Below are positions 45,329-55,793 of a stretch of 64,000 nt of DNA, one piece after another. Below the pieces are notes generated by a model. That model worked only from the letters and a program-made list of their open reading frames with translations, was not told the DNA's origin and did not search any database. The stretch is from NCBI GenBank assembly GCA_947646735.1, contig CANTFK010000838.1, positions 372,001-436,000 on the forward strand, written 5' to 3'. Position numbers and translations under genes: made by a program. The DNA comes from Peronospora farinosa. Its lineage: Eukaryota; Oomycota; Peronosporomycetes; Peronosporales; Peronosporaceae. The first letter of the stretch is position 1. Each line of letters begins with the position of its first letter.

Positions 45329-45649
45329 TCTGGTCCCGCTTGACACTGATTATCATATTTTATTTGTGTCAGGTCCCAGATACCGGTAATTGGCCAATAA
45401 AAAAAGTTGTGCTTACTACTCCCAGAAAATTCTGCAAAGTGAGCGAAACACAGTCCCGTCTTTAACAACATGACGTATGCGACATTTTTGAACCAGGCGA
45501 CTTATCGAAAAAATCCAGAGGAATAAGCTCCAGCTTCAAGATATTGATGTACAGTATTGACTACCACCTTTTCTTAGTTATCTCGTGGAGTTGACTTGAC
45601 TGTAATAGGTAGTTTGTAATTGATCTGTTGTTGTGTGCTATTTGGTAAT
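45329..45649. other. Intergenic region upstream of the SRPBCC pair
   Basis: About 320 bp holding the promoter of SRPBCC copy 2 and the 3' flank of the truncated protease. I searched it on the minus strand for the missing His- and Asn-containing end of the papain-like protease and saw none. Confidence 0.4.
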
Positions 45650-46702
45650 TTACAGCGCTACCCTGTAGGCATTGCGCTGGCGGCTGGCGTACAGGACGCC
45701 AATTCCTACCGATATCGGTTGTTGCTGCAATGCCAGTTTCAGCAATTCGGTCGAGTCAGTACTGTTCTCGCATAAACGCCCCACAACTTGCTCCCAACCA
45801 GATATACTCGCAGCAGCGTCGTCTGCAGTCGAGTTGCTGCATGCATTCGCTAGAGTAACTTCAGATGGTTGCGCAGTATCCTCTTCGTTATACGGCAGGT
45901 CCAGCTGGCTCAGCAGCGACCAATGCAACTGCGCTGCGTCGGCAAATGCGGCGTGGGTCATGCCTCCATTGCATGCATCGTTCGTCGAGCCCCAGACCAT
46001 CTTGCTGTGCAGCCAACTCGATCCATCCACGCCACTCTCCGCCCAACAATAGTCAAACGTAGTTGTCATTGCTCTTGAGCTGCACGCTAAAAATTGTTGC
46101 GGCGATAGCGACTGGGGCTTTGTTCCGGCATGGACCACTACCGCCGTCTCGATGCTATCGGCTGCTGCAAAAGCCCAGCAGCTGCCACATTGATTCTGAC
46201 TCTTGATAACCGTGCAGATGCTCTGGTTGTGTGAATTATCCGACGAGCACCAATCCAGCGTCTCGCGGTATCCGAGTGTCGAGCTGACAAGTCTTCGTTG
46301 ATCTGTCAGTCGGCGTTGCTGCTGACGCTGCGCCGCTTGATGCTCCTGCTGTACAAAGTCAAAAGGAGACATTTTCCTGTCGCCATCATGGTATAAATGC
46401 CGCGTGTTGACGCCCATAGCGTACGGGAAGACCCAGTCCCGTTCTGTTGCATGCGTGTGCACTTGTTCCAGATAGTCCACGTGCTCTTCCATCCGACGTC
46501 GAAACTCAATCGAGCCTACGTCCATCCTTTCGTTTTGCAGGAACTGCGTCACCATATCGTCCGAAGACACTGCAATGCCATCCCGGCCTACCCACAAACA
46601 CCTTGCATCGTTGCAGCGCTGTATCGTGCCAAATGCAGAGGGATTATCGAGCGCTTGGATTGTAGATGGAGAAACGACTGTCGTGAGAGCAATCACTTTC
46701 AT
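45650..46702 (-). CDS. Papain-family (C1A) cysteine protease, C-terminally truncated
   Basis: A 350-residue frame from the ATG at 46702. It has a prodomain, then the catalytic-Cys block QNQCGSCWAFAA, LSPQQFLACSS and NDACNGGMTHAAF, as in its neighbours. The frame stops soon after LKLALQQQPISVGIG, before the catalytic His (NHALLLVGYG in the intact copies) and Asn (LKNSYG). The C-terminal transmembrane anchor is also absent. It is therefore likely inactive as a protease or a pseudogene, although its reading frame up to the stop is clean. The amino-acid sequence is well diverged from the other two copies. Confidence 0.8.
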   Translation of the reverse strand: MKVIALTTVVSPSTIQALDNPSAFGTIQRCNDARCLWVGRDGIAVSSDDMVTQFLQNERMDVGSIEFRRRMEEHVDYLEQVHTHATERDWVFPYAMGVNTRHLYHDGDRKMSPFDFVQQEHQAAQRQQQRRLTDQRRLVSSTLGYRETLDWCSSDNSHNQSICTVIKSQNQCGSCWAFAAADSIETAVVVHAGTKPQSLSPQQFLACSSRAMTTTFDYCWAESGVDGSSWLHSKMVWGSTNDACNGGMTHAAFADAAQLHWSLLSQLDLPYNEEDTAQPSEVTLANACSNSTADDAAASISGWEQVVGRLCENSTDSTELLKLALQQQPISVGIGVLYASRQRNAYRVAL

Positions 46703-47196
46703 CCATGAGCGACCCTCACATCACCATGTTAAATGAACTATGTTTAGTTGCAGATTATCACTTGGCGACACCGGCTGGAGTCGGAAGTGGCCGCTGCACG
46801 ATACTGCGTCAAGAGACTTGTCGACCATACAAAAAAGTTGGAGTGGTGAGTCAGCGACTGCCACGATGGACTTGTATGATTGAACCTGCCACTTCAACCA
46901 TAATTGATTGACGTTTGACGAGCGTCTAATCGTTGAAAAAGCATTGCATGCATGCGAAAATGGAGCTTGGAAGCTCTCAACTTTACTAGTAGTGAAGAAC
47001 TTCTATAGCTTCAGAATGATCATCTCGTGGTAACGTATTTGAATAGCTAGCTTGATTCACGAACGCATGAAAAGACTGTCATACTAAACCACCGCCATAG
47101 CGCCATCACACTTCTTGAGCTTTTAGTAGCCGAATTACAATGTGCTGTAAAGACTTTATCCTTCAACTACTGCCCGTTCCTAGCATAGACTACGGA
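46703..47196. other. Intergenic region between protease copies 1 and 2
   Basis: Promoter region of the truncated copy and 3' flank of copy 2. No gene is supported. The short frame at 46705-46911 has no conserved features. Confidence 0.4.
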
Positions 47197-48799
47197 CTAG
47201 TGTGCATTCTGAGCGTTGGTAGGAGTGGATGCAGCCATGTACATGGCTGAGTTCTGTTCGCGGATCGTCTTCATTTTCTGGTGCGAGACAAACATACCGA
47301 TGGCAGTAGCCACCACGGTGAAAATGGTCGTCGCTGCTGCAACACCAATCCACGACGACGGGCTCAACCCCACAAAGATCTTCTCACCTCCGCTATCGAT
47401 AGTAGTCCTCGCTTGAGCGCCTGCCTTTGCGCCAATAGGTATAACGGGGAAGATGTTCAAACCACAGTTGATCTTGGTGTCCGCTACCAGCTTTATGTAG
47501 CCATCGTCGCCCCACAAGCTGCCGTACGAGTTTTTGAGAATCCAATAATCACCATGCACGCTGTCCGTGCCGTAGCCCACGAGAAGAAGAGCGTGATTCA
47601 GGTCATTCTTCGATGCCATCACGCCGTTGTTTGGACAGTTGTAGAACCCACCGGCGTATTCGTCAAAGTTACCATTAGAAGTGATTGCTACAGCAATGGG
47701 CTGCTTCTCCAGCGCCAAGCGGAGCAGCAACGTGCAATCGCTGGAAACGGTGCAGTCAATACCCACAATCTGTTCATAACCAGTAATACTTGCAGCCGCT
47801 TCATCCGCACCAACATTACACATCGATGAAGCGCTTGCAGTTGGCGAGCCCCCAGGACTCTCATCATCGTATGGCATTGTCAACTCTGTCACGAGACTCC
47901 AGTCGTTTTGAGCCGCGTCCATGAAGGCACCGTGTGTCATGCCACCATTACACCCGTCATTTTGAGACTCCCACATGATCTGTGTCTGCATCCAACTAGC
48001 ACCAGGCACACCGTCGTCTGACGCCCAGCAATACTCGAATGTTTGAGTGGTTTGCAAACTACTGCATGTCAAGAACTGTTGCGGAGATAAAGACACAGCC
48101 GCTGAAGCATTTTCAGCAATCACCACGGCAGTCTCGATAGCATCTGCAGCAACAAACGACCAACAGCTTCCACAGGTCTTTTGACTTTTCACAGGTGAAC
48201 ACACACTGTGGCCCATTGAGTTGTCGGCATCACACCAGTTCCAATACTTGGAGCTACCACCTGCACTCGAGATCTTGCTGCCATCGGTACTACTTTTTTG
48301 AGTCTGAAGACGACGAGAGAATGCCGAAGCCATTTCCTGCTCGACAAACTGCTCAGGTGTTAGCTTGCGGTTCGACGATAACGTCAAATGCCGCTCGTTC
48401 ACTCCCATGTGATACGAAAACTCGTGGCCAACACTCTTTGCATGCATATGGACGTCTACATTATTGCAAAAGTACACATTGAGGTTAGCATGCTGCCTGC
48501 AAAGTGGTATAACATTCGTCCTCAACGCTTTTCTTACCTTCAATGTACGTCATGTGTTGCTGTAGATTGCGTAGCTTTGACTCTCTCTTGCTGCCGGCAA
48601 CATTGTTGTGCTGAAGAATGAGTTCACGCAGCATGTGTGAGTCCACAACTTGTCCGTTTTTTCCGGCCCAAAGGCATAATGAGTCTACAGAGCGAACGGA
48701 AGGACAGCCGATGAACGCCCCTAGTGATCGATCCGTCGTCTTGACGGCTGTGGCAGAAGCCGCAGTCAAAAGCGTAAGGAGAACTGTTTCGAGGCGCAT
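47197..48799 (-). CDS. Papain-family (C1A) cysteine protease with C-terminal TM anchor, copy 2 (one intron)
   Basis: Exons 48538-48799 and 47197-48455, separated by an 81-nt phase-1 GTAAGA intron; 506 residues. A signal peptide (MRLETVLLTLLTAASATA) starts at the ATG at 48799. The mature domain carries Cys (CGSCWSFVAA), His (LNHALLLVGYG) and Asn (ILKNSYGSLWGDDGY). Near the C-terminus a hydrophobic segment (WIGVAAATTIFTVVATAIGMF) is followed by a short basic tail, so the enzyme is probably tethered at the cell surface or in an endomembrane. From 47265 to 48456 it is almost identical to copy 3 at a constant offset of 1,967 bp. Confidence 0.9.
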
Positions 48800-48804
48800 G
48801 GTTT

Positions 48805-48816
48805 CGAAGAATGAAG
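48805..48816 (-). promoter_or_regulatory. Candidate Inr element for protease copy 2
   Basis: On the minus strand CTTCATTCTTCG lies just upstream of the ATG at 48799. It fits the oomycete YCAYTYY initiator and the short leader typical of these genes. Confidence 0.4.
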
Positions 48817-49181
48817 TGATACTGTGACTGACTGAATCTCTGGAAACAAGTTTTTGATGAGAAAAAGCTGCTGGATTCACAATAGAAAATGAGCTTTCTT
48901 CCTATGAGAGAAATCAATGTCATTGCAAGAATCAGCGAAGCCACTGGCAAGAAAAGTATCCACTGACTCCATAATGAGACATGTTGACAGTCAAAAGTTT
49001 ACGTAGCGATGGAATGCTACGCTACTTACGGAACCCTCCTCATCTCTACTCACTCTACTCACCACATCTTCGTTATATTTCAATCAATATGAAGCTACGT
49101 GTAATCAAAATGCAATAATGCCCGTCGCAAATCATCAATTCCAGACGCCACGGGCTATTCAAAACTGATTGACACCCCCAT
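48817..49181. other. Intergenic region between protease copies 2 and 3
   Basis: About 365 bp: promoter of copy 2 and 3' flank of copy 3. No gene or repeat is supported. Confidence 0.4.
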
Positions 49182-50687
49182 TTACTGGCCGTTGACCCGT
49201 GCCGCGTGCATGGCTAAGTTCTTTTCGCGAATCGTCTTCATTTTCTGGTGCGAGACAAACATACCGATGGCAGTAGCCACCACGGTGAAAATGGTCGTCG
49301 CTGCTGCAACACCAATCCACGACGACGGGCTCAACCCCACAAAGATCTTCTCACCTCCGCTATCGATAGTAGTCCTCGCTTGAGCGCCTGCCTTTGCGCC
49401 AATAGGTATAACGGGGAAGATGTTCAAACCACAGTTGATCTTGGTGTCCGCTACCAGCTTTATGTAGCCATCGTCGCCCCACAAGCTGCCGTACGAGTTT
49501 TTGAGAATCCAATAATCACCATGCACGCTGTCCGTGCCGTAGCCCACGAGAAGAAGAGCGTGATTCAGGTCATTCTTCGATGCCATCACGCCGTTGTTTG
49601 GACAGTTGTAGAACCCACCGGCGTATTCGTCAAAGTTACCATTAGAAGTGATTGCTACAGCAATGGGCTGCTTCTCCAGCGCCAAGCGGAGCAGCAACGT
49701 GCAATCGCTGGAAACGGTGCAGTCAATACCCACAATCTGTTCATAACCAGTAATACTTGCAGCCGCTTCATCCGCACCAACATTACACATCGATGAAGCG
49801 CTTGCAGTTGGCGAGCCCCCAGGACTCTCGTCATCGTATGGCATTGTCAACTCTGTCACGAGACTCCAGTCGTTTTGAGCCGCGTCCATGAAGGCACCGT
49901 GTGTCATGCCACCATTACACCCGTCATTTTGAGACTCCCACATGATCTGTGTCTGCATCCAACTAGCACCAGGCACACCGTCGTCTGACGCCCAGCAATA
50001 CTCGAATGTTTGAGTGGTTTGCAAACTACTGCATGTCAAGAACTGTTGCGGAGATAAAGACACAGCCGCTGAAGCATTTTCAGCAATCACCACGGCAGTC
50101 TCGATAGCATCTGCAGCAACAAACGACCAACAGCTTCCACAGGTCTTTTGACTTTTCACAGGTGAACACACACTGTGGCCCATTGAGTTGTCGGCATCAC
50201 ACCAGTTCCAATACTTGGAGCTACCACCTGCACTCGAGCTCTTGCTGCCATCGGTACTACTTTTTTGAGTCTGAAGACGACGAGAGAATGCCGAAGCCAT
50301 TTCCTGCTCGACAAACTGCTCAGGTGTTAGCTTGCGGTTCGACGATAACGTCAAATGCCGCTCGTTCACTCCCATGTGATACGAAAACTCGTGGCCAACA
50401 CTCTTTGCATGCATATGAACGTCTTCAATGTACGTCATGTGCAATTGCAAGTTGCGACTATAAGTTTCTTGGTCACGATTGGACACGAGGTTGCGCTGGA
50501 CGAGCAGCTCACGCAGAGTCGTCGAGGCGACGACCTCGCTGTTTTCGCCGACCCAGAAGCACGGAGACTCAACTGAGCGCATGACAGGACAATCTACAAG
50601 CGTGCCGATAGACCGAGTGATAGTTTCCGCGGCAGCGCTGACGACGATGGCCGTAGCAAGCAAGAGGAGAGAAGCATGCATACGCAT
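49182..50687 (-). CDS. Papain-family (C1A) cysteine protease with C-terminal TM anchor, copy 3 (intronless)
   Basis: A 501-residue open frame from the ATG at 50687, starting with a signal peptide (MRMHASLLLLATAIVVSAAA). Catalytic Cys, His and Asn blocks and the C-terminal membrane segment are the same as in copy 2. The N-terminal 85-90 residues differ at roughly half of positions from copy 2, and the last dozen residues also differ, while the body is essentially identical. The site where copy 2 has its intron is continuous here (TYIED/VHMHAK). Confidence 0.9.
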   Translation of the reverse strand: MRMHASLLLLATAIVVSAAAETITRSIGTLVDCPVMRSVESPCFWVGENSEVVASTTLRELLVQRNLVSNRDQETYSRNLQLHMTYIEDVHMHAKSVGHEFSYHMGVNERHLTLSSNRKLTPEQFVEQEMASAFSRRLQTQKSSTDGSKSSSAGGSSKYWNWCDADNSMGHSVCSPVKSQKTCGSCWSFVAADAIETAVVIAENASAAVSLSPQQFLTCSSLQTTQTFEYCWASDDGVPGASWMQTQIMWESQNDGCNGGMTHGAFMDAAQNDWSLVTELTMPYDDESPGGSPTASASSMCNVGADEAAASITGYEQIVGIDCTVSSDCTLLLRLALEKQPIAVAITSNGNFDEYAGGFYNCPNNGVMASKNDLNHALLLVGYGTDSVHGDYWILKNSYGSLWGDDGYIKLVADTKINCGLNIFPVIPIGAKAGAQARTTIDSGGEKIFVGLSPSSWIGVAAATTIFTVVATAIGMFVSHQKMKTIREKNLAMHAARVNGQ

Positions 50688-50701
50688 GTCGTCGATATTG
50701 T

Positions 50702-50715
50702 GATGGAAAATGAGA
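50702..50715 (-). promoter_or_regulatory. Candidate Inr element for protease copy 3
   Basis: TCTCATTTTCCATC on the minus strand, 15-28 bp upstream of the ATG at 50687, is a close match to the oomycete initiator plus flanking motif. Confidence 0.45.
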
Positions 50716-51486
50716 CTAATAATAGTCACAAATAGCTGTCTCTTTTTTATAGAAGGAGCAATTTTACGACAAAAAGTCAAAATGGGTACACCTACTGATG
50801 AAACTGTCGAGGAATAGATAGAGCGTTGGCTATGGACTTGCTAACTGTATCATGAAAATACATGTCATGGTTGAAATTGAAGCTTTCGACTAACTGCTTC
50901 TGATTTTCCACGATTTTCTTTGATCGTTCGGTACATGCGTAGCTACCACTAGCTCAATCATCTACTGAGTCTATCTATCTAGTCCAGCAGGTGACTAAAC
51001 TGCGAATACAATAATCATTCGAAGTGGGCTTCCCTCGTCTGTAGATGTTTCGTTGTGATCGTTGCAGTCGCACTGTAGAAAGATAAGGCGCTTCTGGTCA
51101 AGCGATAACTGTTTTCGCAGCAGAAGACTGTATGTATTAGACCTTGCATTGCATATTATAGATGGATCACTAATCGCTTTGGCGACTTGGTGTGTCTTAG
51201 TGGTCGCAATTCACCTTTAAGTAATGCGACGATGAATCTCACTCGTCTTGCAAGCTACCAAGTCATGGGTGCATCTTTTTATCATGGTCGACAAAGCCAA
51301 GCCGGTTTTGCTGCTAATCCCAATGGTAATAGCCGTTCAAGGCAGTGTCACTTTGTCCCTGACCACGTGAAGTATCGCTCAGCGATTTGACTCGACGATT
51401 TGTCGTCGATTTGTCTGTCTATTCAGTATCCTTCGAGTCTTCAGTATAACGCTACCAGGTATCTAGACGAACACTTTCTAACGACA
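50716..51486. other. Divergent intergenic region
   Basis: It separates protease copy 3 (minus) from the SLC25 carrier gene (plus). I see no supported gene. Confidence 0.4.
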
Positions 51487-52577
51487 ATGGCGAGCCAAAC
51501 AGGTGCGAAGGAGGAGGCTCCGATGCAGATGAAGACGGCGATTGTGCCGCAGTGGACGCGCTTCCTTGCCGGTGGCGTGGCATCTGCTACCGCCGAACTC
51601 CTGACGCTGCCCATTGACATCACCAAGGTGCGGCTGCAAGCGCAGCGTTCTGGCCCCACCACGGGGAGCAAGCCGTTGGTGCATTACAATGGCATGTTCC
51701 ATGCTGCGCAGACCATGATCAAGCAGGAAGGTCCCGGTGCGCTCTGGAACGGAGCTACGCCTGCGCTACTGCGCCAAGTTTCGTACACGAGTATTTGTAT
51801 GGTGTTATACGAACCATTGCGTAACGCCTTCGGAGCCAACGCGATTCAGGGAGCGAACCGTGAAGTTCCATTCATTAACAAGTGCCTGGCAGGAGGATGT
51901 GCCGGCGCTATTGGTATCAGCATTGCCAACCCGTGCGTTAAAGTAGCTCCTCGTCATCTTGGGTTTTCCGACACGGATTGACTGATGCTTAGTGTTGTAG
52001 TGTGGATGTTATCAAGGTGCGAATGCAGGCAGATCGCTCAGGAAAGCTCTACCGCAGTGTAGGTGATGCATTTGCCGTGATTTACCGACGGGAAGGTATG
52101 CGTGGATTTCTCCGTGGCATGCCGCCCAACATTCAGCGTGGTTTTATCGTGAATGCTGCCGAGCTCAGCACTTACGACCACAGCAAGGAGCAATTGATCT
52201 CTTCTGGGTTGCTCAAGGAGGGCGTGTTAGCACATACTGGTGCCAGTTGCGTGGCAGGCTTTGCTGGTGCGGCTGCATCTAACCCGTACGTGTATTATCT
52301 GCTCTCAGCACTAATTGCATTTCGAGCTAACATTGTCATCTGCAGAATCGACGTGGTGAAAACGCGTCTAATGAGCCAGCCAACCGACACGCATGGCAAG
52401 GGGCTTCATTACAGGGGCATGATGGACTGCGTGCGAAAGACGTTCAACGAGGGTGGCGCGAGCGCATTTTACAAGGGCTTTATCCCGAACTGGATGCGGA
52501 AGGCGCCTTGGTGTATCGTATTCTTCGTCACGTACGAGAAATACCGCGCAGCTCTGGCGCCCACTGACGGGCAGTAG
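51487..52577 (+). CDS. Mitochondrial carrier (SLC25), uncoupling/dicarboxylate-carrier group
   Basis: Exons 51487-51932, 52001-52285 and 52346-52577, giving 320 residues. The three tandem carrier repeats each have the PxD-x-x-K signature: LPIDITKVRLQ, NPVDVIKVRMQ and NPIDVVKTRLM. The second and third signatures are recreated across introns 1 and 2, both in phase 2 within the Pro codon. Sequences such as GFLRGMPPNIQRGFIVNAAELSTYD and the GALWNGATPALLRQVSY block place it near UCPs, dicarboxylate and oxoglutarate carriers. It exchanges small anions across the inner mitochondrial membrane; the substrate cannot be decided by eye. Confidence 0.9.
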
Positions 52578-52952
52578 ACTGTTACTTGCCAGATAGTGGT
52601 GCTAAGTGGAAAGATGTTCGTTAATGACAAGGAATGAAAGCAACAAGACACACTGATTCTTGTCCACAACGTGTATTTTGTAAATGCCGACTTCGCACTA
52701 ATCCCACAACGAGCCTTCCCACACGATGATAAATAAAGAGTACATCATTCTTTCTAATGAAGGCGAAAGCGCATTTTCACGAGACCAGACTCTTCAAAAA
52801 GCTTCCTGTATGCTTCCTGGTATCGATTCATGAGCCCGACGCTGCCAATCTACTTCAACGGCTACCACACTACATTCATTTGGGCAGCTCACGTACAAAT
52901 CTGCCACGTTTTCTGGATATCAGTCACACGTATTGGCTATCGTGCCTTCTCT
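52578..52952. other. Convergent intergenic region
   Basis: 3' flanks of the SLC25 and acidic hypothetical genes. Nothing else is supported. Confidence 0.35.
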
Positions 52953-53699
52953 TTACCATTTAAGCTCCTCAAAGTCGTGCATCTGCATGTACCACGTAGA
53001 TCGTGGCGGTGTGAGGTAATGCATAGAGGCTGCTCCCGGTGGCAGGTTCTCGATCAACTTGTCACGCAAGTCAATGTATTCGTCTGTTTGTACCACATTA
53101 ATCTTCTTGTTGTCTGTAGGAATAGAAACCTTGCCATCCTTAGACAGCATCACAATAGGAAGGCGCTCCATAACACGGTCCTCCGTTGTCCACCGACTGC
53201 GTGAGATAATGTGCACATTCAGATTCGAAAACGATCCATTCATGAACCTGTTCGAAATGGTGCTTTCAACAGAAGGCTCCGGAGCTTCGTCTTCCTCCTC
53301 CTCTTCGGAGCAGTAGTACCCCGGACAAGTGCGTCGACGACGCGAGTTATGAACATTATTCTTGTTGTTCGTGGCAAAGAGGGAGCGACGAAACCGATCC
53401 CGTTCCTGTCGTCTGCTTTCTAGCATTTCCTCGCGCGTCATACGCTGTTGATTGGTGCTGTCATTAGCCGGTATCACCTGAGTGTTGCTGCTATTGCTTA
53501 GAAAACTACCATTGCTACTATTAGAACTGTTATGGCGGGTGCGATTGGAGCGATTGAGTGTCTTGAGCATCTTTTGTAGCGCCACAAACGTCTCGTCTAC
53601 TTCCTCATCTTCAGTAGTAAAGCTCGGGTCGTTCTCTTCGGACGTGCGGCTATCAAAAGACGGAATATTCTTGGTCAATCGTCGTTCAATCGTCGTCAT
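52953..53699 (-). CDS. Hypothetical acidic protein with Ser/Asn-rich and coiled regions
   Basis: An intronless 248-residue frame from the ATG at 53699. The first half has acidic and Asn/Ser-rich tracts (RHNSSNSSNGSFLSNSSN), a charged helix (MTREEMLESRRQERDRFRR) and a polyGlu run (EEEEEDEAPEP). The second half looks ordered, with PIVMLSKDGKVSIPTDNKK and a Tyr/Trp-containing end (RSTWYMQMHDFEELKW). No family is recognised. Confidence 0.65.
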   Translation of the reverse strand: MTTIERRLTKNIPSFDSRTSEENDPSFTTEDEEVDETFVALQKMLKTLNRSNRTRHNSSNSSNGSFLSNSSNTQVIPANDSTNQQRMTREEMLESRRQERDRFRRSLFATNNKNNVHNSRRRRTCPGYYCSEEEEEDEAPEPSVESTISNRFMNGSFSNLNVHIISRSRWTTEDRVMERLPIVMLSKDGKVSIPTDNKKINVVQTDEYIDLRDKLIENLPPGAASMHYLTPPRSTWYMQMHDFEELKW

Positions 53700-54820
53700 A
53701 TTTAATCTTGTTTAATGTATCGGCGTCTTCTGGGTCATGTAGTAAAAGAACAAATGCTTTCCCGTTTCTACGAGTCGGGGGCAGGCAGTTAAGACTGCTG
53801 GTTGTCTGTATCTTCCCTGTTTCTTCTGATAAGTGGCCAGTGGGGGTGAAAAGTGATTATGGGTAATTAATTTTTCAATGTTGCATAAAAAACGATAACA
53901 AACTAACGGTTTTCACAGGAGATTAATTTAAATTGCAAAAAACCTGCGATAGTTTTCAAGAACTTGTTTTAATGTCGTTGCAATTTGGTTGATGAAACTA
54001 TTTTGTAGACGCTCGTTGCGTAAATGTCACATATAGTAAAGGCGCTAAAATAATGTATTGTGCCACAAATCGAGTCCCAAGATGAGGACTAGGGTTGAAG
54101 TGTCGGTCTAGTAGTCGTGGCCAGCATCTGCTTGTAGAGATTACGCATTCTGGCCAGTCGGTTATCTTAATACAGTACATGTCCAGTGCTCTACTTGGTA
54201 CCCAAGCAACATGGACATGCATGCGACGAGGTCGTGTCGTTTTCGCTGATTCCGCCCAGTGATCACTTGTGATAATTAGCAGTAACCGCCTTTGGATGTC
54301 GCACTCGAGAGTCCAACGCCTCAAATCTCCCTACACCCTCATTGGCTCTTCTATCAGTCCAGTGCGTAAACGTCCCGTGTGACAGACGCGTAGGCGGACT
54401 TTCTAGCAGCGACTTTGTGCGCAGCTTTAGCACTAGTTCCTCAGCTTTAGCACGTACGTCAAGGCCATCAGCTTCTGTCTTCTAAGAATAATGCAACGCA
54501 TTTGAAACGTCAAATCGATGCCAGTAAAGAAGGAAACTGCCGTTGAACCGCTATACTAGAGTACAGTCCTTGTATCCTACTGATCGGGTGTCCATTCCTC
54601 TGCACAACCGACTCGTGATTATGGCAATGTTGATGTACAATGCCGAGACCTGTCGGTTATCTGAAACGCCCGACATGTTTCGTTGCAACAGAAAAAGTGG
54701 GTGCGCATGTGCAAAAGGAATTGAATTTGACGACGGAACATGTTCATTGTAGGAGATGAGAGCACTTCCCAATTCGCGCCTTCGAGCAACAACGGCCAAA
54801 AGAGGAAACCTTCAAAGGCC
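53700..54820. other. Intergenic region, 1.1 kb
   Basis: Promoter side of the acidic hypothetical gene. A short plus-strand frame at about 54543-54752 (with CNRKSGCACAKG) is not part of any structure that I can extend. No gene is called. Confidence 0.35.
54743..54761 (+). repeat. 19-bp direct repeat, left copy
   Basis: TTCATTGTAGGAGATGAGA here is repeated exactly at 55064-55082, on the other side of the G/C block. In both copies the plus strand reads FIVGDE. Confidence 0.9.
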
Positions 54821-54907
54821 GGCCCCCCCCCCCCCCCCCCGGGGGGGGAGTCCCCCCCAAGGGGGGGGCAGGAAAAGGGGGGGGGGGTTTCCTCCGCTGG
54901 GGGGGGT

Positions 54908-54945
<38 letters not shown>

Positions 54946-55008
54946 CCCCCCCCCCCGGGGGGGGGGGGGGGGCTCCCCTCCCCCCTTTTTTTTGTGGGGG
55001 GGGGGGGG

Positions 55009-55051
<43 letters not shown>

Positions 55052-55062
55052 GGGTGGTTTTT
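54821..55062. repeat. G/C homopolymer low-complexity block, probable assembly artefact
   Basis: Roughly 240 bases made almost only of long C runs then long G runs with a few A/T, flanked by T and C runs. Nothing else in the window has this composition. It is bounded by the 19-bp direct repeats. The most likely explanation is a low-quality read end or gap patch carried into the assembly. Confidence 0.85.
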
Positions 55063-55063
55063 T

Positions 55064-55082
55064 TTCATTGTAGGAGATGAGA
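55064..55082 (+). repeat. 19-bp direct repeat, right copy
   Basis: Exact copy of 54743-54761. The sequence beyond differs from that beyond the left copy, so the block sits at a junction of two alternative continuations. Confidence 0.9.
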
Positions 55083-55793
55083 CAAAGGTCCGAGAGGCAC
55101 ATATGATGGTCCAAAGAGATGTTGCAGCTACAAAGGAGCGACTCCTTTGTGCTTACATTCATAGCAGAAAGCACGCACTCGCCAGTCTTGCGTAGAGGAA
55201 GAGCGCACGGCGGTTTTAATCAGATTATGAAGAATCGTGAAGAAGTAGATGCGCTGCACGAAAGAAAGCACATTTTCGCTGAATCTTATAGCCCGATTGA
55301 TGTGTGAAATCACGGCTCACCTTCAGCTTGCGTTGATAGTACGAAATAATTCGAATGACATGCTTTATGACGGCGCTATGTGATCCTTTCACGTAGTATA
55401 GACTGACTAGCTCTAGGCTCAAGGTGGAACGAAAGTCATGGCTGCAGCCAAAATTCATGCAGGTCGGTTAGGCATGTCCACGCTCGCTAACTAAACGCAA
55501 CTTCCGACAATGTCCAAATATCCCGCTTAAAACATGAGAACCACCGGTTATACGAATGGAAACAACAGAAGATATGTTACAAGAAGATCAAGATCACGCC
55601 GTGTACTACTTTAGCAACAAGCCAAATTCATTGATCCAGCAGTGAAATCCCAACAACGACAACACAAAGACAGAGAGACATTTATACACAAGCTCGTCAT
55701 CAAACAAACAACAATCCAGTATTCAAAGGGCATCTCCGTCCTCTCACGACTTTTTTTCTCTCTCTTTATCCTTGTGTCTATATCGCCTCCAAC
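55083..55793. other. Intergenic region
   Basis: About 700 bp from the artefact to the end of the uL13m gene. No gene is supported. Confidence 0.35.

Noticed and set aside
47281..49796. Two identical 182-codon plus-strand frames (47281-47829 and 49248-49796)
   Set aside because: They are antisense to the two nearly identical protease copies. Their identity comes from the conversion tract and does not indicate a second gene family.
54619..55195. Open frames encoding polyGly/polyPro on both strands
   Set aside because: They are translations of the G/C homopolymer block and do not represent a gene.
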